From Siderastrea radians (taxonomy: Eukaryota > Cnidaria > Anthozoa > Scleractinia > Rhizangiidae), in the NCBI GenBank assembly GCA_964017195.1, contig CAXHKT010000121.1:1-64000 (forward strand): DNA of 64,000 nucleotides. The letters are read 5' to 3'. This document shows, piece by piece, positions 60,073 to 64,000 of the stretch. Below the pieces are notes generated by a model that saw only the letters and a list, made by a program, of their open reading frames with translations, did no database searches and was not told where the DNA came from. The position numbers were made by a program, and so were the translations under genes. The number at the start of each line of letters is the position of its first letter. Position 1 is the first letter of the stretch.

Positions 60073-60888
60073 CTAAAAAAGGTGTTGCACGTGCTCAGGT
60101 GCGCTAAAAATGCTCCCCAGAGGCCCCAAAAAATGCAAATCCCTCGGGGCTATCAGAAAAAAAAGTTTATTGTGTAGAAAGTCTGCGATTTTGTCCATAA
60201 GGTGGATATTTCCGTTTTCAGAGGGGTGGGGTGGGTCCCTCAAAAAAGTGCTGATTTTGGTGCAACGGCCCCAGCATAAAAGCACCTCAGATCCCGTTGC
60301 GGCACCAAAAAACAATGCATTTGGCGCTATTTTTATAGAATTTGGCGATACTAAAAAATGCTGCACTTTTTCAGGGCTTGAATTGGTCCCAAAAAGCAGA
60401 AAAAAGCTAATTGCCGCTCTCAGCTGCATGCACAAAGGTCCCAAATGCATTCAAACCCTTTGGGACCATCCGAAAAAAATTCCTTTTGTGCAAAAGTACA
60501 AAGAAAATCGCGATATGCCAGATCCTTAGGGAAAAAACCCCATTTTCAGGCATTCCCAGACCCTAAATAGCTAATTGCCGCTCTCGGCTGCATGCGCAAA
60601 GGTCCCAAATGCATTCAAACCCTTTGGGACCATCCGAAAAAAATTCCTTTTGTGCAAAAGTACAAAGAAATCGCGATATGCCAGATCCTTAGGGAAAAAA
60701 CCCCATTTTCAGGCATTCCCAGACCCTAAAAAGCTAATTGCCGCTCTCAGCTGCATGCGCAAAGGTCCCAAATGCATTCAAACCCTTTGGGACCATCCGA
60801 AAAAAATTCCTTTTGTGCAAAAGTACAAAGAAATCGCGATATGTGAGATCCTTAGGGAAAAAACCCCATTTTGGAGCATTCCCAGAGG
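60073..60888 (+). repeat. HOR unit U74, 5 monomers
   Basis: 816 bp. Private extra A in AAAGAAAATCGCG (M3) and private CTAAATAGCTAA at the start of M4. Confidence 0.95.
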
Positions 60889-61703
60889 CTAAAAAAGGTG
60901 TTGCACGTGCTCAGGTGCGCTAAAAATGCTCCCCAGAGGCCCCAAAAAATGCAAATCCCTCGGGGCTATCAGAAAAAAAAGTTTATTGTGTAGAAAGTCT
61001 GCGATTTTGTCCATAAGGTGGATATTTCCGTTTTCAGAGGGGTGGGGTGGGTCCCTCAAAAAAGTGCTGATTTTGGTGCAACGGCCCCAGCATAAAAGCA
61101 CCTCAGATCCCGTTGCGGCACCAAAAAACAATGCATTTGGCGCTATTTTTATAGAATTTAGCGATACTAAAAAATGCTGCACTTTTTCAGGGCTTGAATT
61201 GGTCCCAAAAAGCAGTAAAAAGCTAATTGCCGCTCTCAGCTGCATGCACAAAGGTCCCAAATGCATTCAAACCCTTTGGGACCATCCGAAAAAAATTCCT
61301 TTTGTGCAAAAGTACAAAGAAATCGCGATATGCCAGATCCTTAGGGAAAAAACCCCATTTTCAGGCATTCCCAGACCCTAAAAAGCTAATTGCCGCTCTC
61401 GGCTGCATGCGCAAAGGTCCCAAATGCATTCAAACCCTTTGGGACCATCCGAAAAAAATTCCTTTTGTGCAAAAGTACAAAGAAATCGCGATATGCCAGA
61501 TCCTTAGGGAAAAAACCCCATTTTCAGGCATTCCCAGACCCTAAAAAGCTAATTGCCGCTCTCAGCTGCATGCGCAAAGGTCCCAAATGCATTCAAACCC
61601 TTTGGGACCATCCGAAAAAAATTCCTTTTGTGCAAAAGTACAAAGAAATCGCGATATGTGAGATCCTTAGGGAAAAAACCCCATTTTGAAGCATTCCCAG
61701 AGG
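60889..61703 (+). repeat. HOR unit U75, 5 monomers
   Basis: 815 bp. Private GAATTTAGCGAT (M2), CAGTAAAAAGC (M2/M3 joint) and TTTTGAAGC (M5). Confidence 0.95.
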
Positions 61704-62518
61704 CTAAAAAAGGTGTTGCACGTGCTCAGGTGCGCTAAAAATGCTCCCCAGAGGCCCCAAAAAATGCAAATCCCTCGGGGCTATCAGAAAAAAAAGTTTA
61801 TTGTGTAGAAAGTCTGCGATTTTGTCCATAAGGTGGATATTTCCGTTTTCAGAGGGGTGGGGTGGGTCCCTCAAAAAAGTGCTGATTTTGGTGCAACGGC
61901 CCCAGCATAAAAGCACCTCAGATCCCGTTGCGGCACCAAAAAACAATGCATTTGGCGCTATTTTTATAGAATTTGGCGATACTAAAAAATGCTGCACTTT
62001 TTCAGGGCTTGAATTGGTCCCAAAAAGCAGAAAAAAGCTAATTGCCGCTCTCAGCTGCATGCACAAAGGTCCCAAATGCATTCAAACCCTTTGGGACCAT
62101 CCGAAAAAAATTCCTTTTGTGCAAAAGTACAAAGAAATCGCGATATGCCAGATCCTTAGGGAAAAAACCCCATTTTCAGGCATTCCCAGACCCTAAAATG
62201 CTAATTGCCGCTCTCGGCTGCATGCGCAAAGGTCCCAAATGCATTCAAACCCTTTGGGACCATCCGAAAAAAATTCCTTTTGTGCAAAAGTACAAAGAAA
62301 TCGCGATATGCCAGATCCTTAGGGAAAAAACCCCATTTTCAGGCATTCCCAGACCCTAAAAAGCTAATTGCCGCTCTCAGCTGCATGCGCAAAGGTCCCA
62401 AATGCATTCAAACCCTTTGGGACCATCCGAAAAAAATTCCTTTTGTGCAAAAGTACAAAGAAATCGCGATATGTGAGATCCTTAGGGAAAAAACCCCATT
62501 TTGGAGCATTCCCAGAGG
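61704..62518 (+). repeat. HOR unit U76, 5 monomers (D-like)
   Basis: 815 bp. CTAAAATGCTAA in M4, plain M5, as in U39. Confidence 0.95.
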
Positions 62519-63334
62519 CTAAAAAAGGTGTTGCACGTGCTCAGGTGCGCTAAAAATGCTCCCCAGAGGCCCCAAAAAATGCAAATCCCTCGGGGCTATC
62601 AGAAAAAAAAGTTTATTGTGTAGAAAGTCTGCGATTTTGTCCATAAGGTGGATATTTCCGTTTTCAGAGGGGTGGGGTGGGTCCCTCAAAAAAGTGCTGA
62701 TTTTGGTGCAACGGCCCCAGCATAAAAGCACCTCAGATCCCGTTGCGGCACCAAAAAACAATGCATTTGGCGCTATTTTTATAGAATTTGGCGATACTAA
62801 AAAATGCTGCACTTTTTCAGGGCTTGAATTGGTCCCAAAAAGCAGAAAAAAGCTAATTGCCGCTCTCAGCTGCATGCACAAAGGTCCCAAATGCATTCAA
62901 ACCCTTTGGGACCATCCGAACAAAATTCCTTTTGTGCGAAAGTACAAAGAAATCGCGATATGCCAGATCCTTAGGGAAAAAACCCCATTTTCAGGCATTC
63001 CCAGACCCTAAAAACCTAATTGCCGCTCTCGGCTGCATGCGCAAAGGTCCCAAATGCATTCAAACCCTTTGGGACCATCCGAAAAAAATTCCTTTTGTGC
63101 AAAAGTACAAAGAAATCGCGATATGCCAGATCCTTAGGGAAAAAAACCCCATTTTCAGGCATTCCCAGACCCTAAAAAGCTAATTGCCGCTCTCAGCTGC
63201 ATGCGCAAAGGTCCCAAATGCATTCAAACCCTTTGGGACCATCCGAAAAAAATTCCTTTTGTGCAAAAGTACAAAGAAATCGCGATATGTGAGATCCTTA
63301 GGGAAAAAACCCCATTTTGGAGCATTCCCAGAGG
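62519..63334 (+). repeat. HOR unit U77, 5 monomers
   Basis: 816 bp. Private CCGAACAAAATT and GTGCGAAAG in M3; M4 begins CTAAAAACCTAA like U72 and U73 but has the added A without the lost T. Confidence 0.95.
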
Positions 63335-64000
63335 CTAAAAAAGGTGTTGCACGTGCTCAGGTGCGCTAAAAATGCTCCCCAGAGGCCCCAAAAAATGCAA
63401 ATCCCTCGGGGCTATCAGAAAAAAAAGTTTATTGTGTAGAAAGTCTGCGATTTTGTCCATAAGGTGGATATTTCCGTTTTCAGAGGGGTGGGGTGGGTCC
63501 CTCAAAAAAGTGCTGATTTTGGTGCAACGGCCCCAGCATAAAAGCACCTCAGATCCCGTTGCGGCACCAAAAAACAATGCATTTGGCGCTATTTTTATAG
63601 AATTTGGCGATACTAAAAAATGCTGCACTTTTTCAGGGCTTGAATTGGTCCCAAAAAGCAGAAAAAAGCTAATTGCCGCTCTCAGCTGCATGCACAAAGG
63701 TCCCAAATGCATTCAAACCCTTTGGGACCATCCGAAAAAAATTCCTTTTGTGCAAAAGTACAAAGAAATCGCGATATGCCAGATCCTTAGGGAAAAAACC
63801 CCATTTTCAGGCATTCCCAGACCCTAAAAAGCTAATTGCCGCTCTCGGCTGCATGCGCAAAGGTCCCAAATGCATTCAAACCCTTTGGGACCATCCGAAA
63901 AAAATTCCTTTTGTGCAAAAGTACAAAGAAATCGCGATATGCCAGATCCTTAGGGAAAAAACCCCATTTTCAGGCATTCCCAGACTCTAAAAAGCTAATT
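63335..64000 (+). repeat. HOR unit U78 (partial)
   Basis: M1, M2, M3, M4 (63824-63986) and 14 bases of the next monomer. M4 ends CAGACTCT, the type-H marker. The array continues beyond the window. Confidence 0.95.

Larger units (their letters stand above)
1..64000 (+). repeat. Satellite array: 163-bp monomer, 815-bp five-monomer higher-order repeat
   Basis: The window consists entirely of head-to-tail 163-bp monomers in one orientation. Units are counted here from the CTAAAAAAGG motif that opens M1, first at 437 and last at 63335, giving 77 complete units plus two partial ones. Spacings are multiples of 163 bp with only occasional 1-2 bp indels in A or T runs. No stretch lacks the repeat, so there is no gene-bearing or unique segment to annotate. 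Long HOR arrays with near-nucleosomal monomers are typical of eukaryotic centromeric or pericentromeric satellites; that location is inference, since no flanking sequence or chromatin data is available. The family is not one I recognise. Confidence 0.97.

Noticed and set aside
1..64000. CRISPR array
   Set aside because: The repeat is 163 bp with no unique spacers; the whole sequence repeats.
1..64000. CENP-B box
   Set aside because: The nearest match, on the minus strand at TTCGGATGGTCCC, lacks the required A and CGGG. No other TTCG context fits.
1..64000. Telomeric repeat from TTAGGG hexamers
   Set aside because: TTAGGG occurs once per M3-M5 monomer inside CCTTAGGGAAAA and is never tandem.
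1..64000. Transposon insertion, tRNA or rRNA genes
   Set aside because: No break in the 163-bp phase beyond 1-2 bp indels leaves room for any inserted element, and no cloverleaf or rRNA motif was seen.
1..64000. Pure assembly artefact
   Set aside because: Ordered variants, private substitutions and chimeric units argue for real sequence, though copy number of the near-identical blocks still depends on read support.

Overview
The whole 64-kb window is satellite DNA. I find no gene, RNA gene, transposon, CRISPR array or unique-sequence stretch longer than a few bases. The basic unit is a 163-bp monomer, always head to tail and in the same orientation. Five monomers (M1 to M5) form an 815-bp higher-order repeat (HOR). 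M3, M4 and M5 are near-identical sisters. M1 and M2 are much more diverged relatives that keep the 163-bp phase and recognisable blocks of the same sequence. I count 77 complete HOR units (U1 to U77) and a partial unit at each end (U0, U78). Of the complete units, 58 have five monomers (813-816 bp), ten have four (651-652 bp), five have six (977-978 bp), two have eight (1302 bp), one has seven (1141 bp) and one has three (489 bp). Every complete unit has exactly one M1 and one M2; all copy-number change is in the M3/M4/M5 part.

A long, gene-free, single-orientation HOR array with a near-nucleosomal period points to a eukaryotic nuclear genome, most likely centromeric or pericentromeric heterochromatin read by long-read assembly. 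I do not recognise the satellite family and cannot name the lineage. M4 is about 45% GC, C exceeds G and A exceeds T on the + strand, and CpG is only mildly below expectation (6 seen against about 7.8 expected per M4).

Above the HOR there is a third tier. Rare single-base variants mark unit types, and these types recur in a fixed order. On the left (1-18 kb) an X then Y pair recurs four times. From about 20.6 kb an A-B-C triplet recurs. From about 32 kb C is followed by D, then E, F and G. Recent block duplications are visible: about 4.4 kb in tandem (9075-17872), 2607 bp in tandem (26180-31393), repeats at offsets of 1630 and 4074 bp (39376-45078), and a three-fold tandem repeat of exactly 2282 bp, or 14 monomers (49479-56324). 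The outer few kilobases at each end carry more private substitutions than the middle.

Open reading frames exist on both strands but are by-products of the repeat. 163 leaves remainder 1 on division by 3, so the frame moves with each monomer and no frame stays open. Structural motifs that recur with the repeat are a perfect 9-bp inverted repeat in each M3-M5 monomer, a 14-bp imperfect inverted repeat in M2, a CACGTG palindrome in M1 and a three-tract G-rich run at the end of M1.
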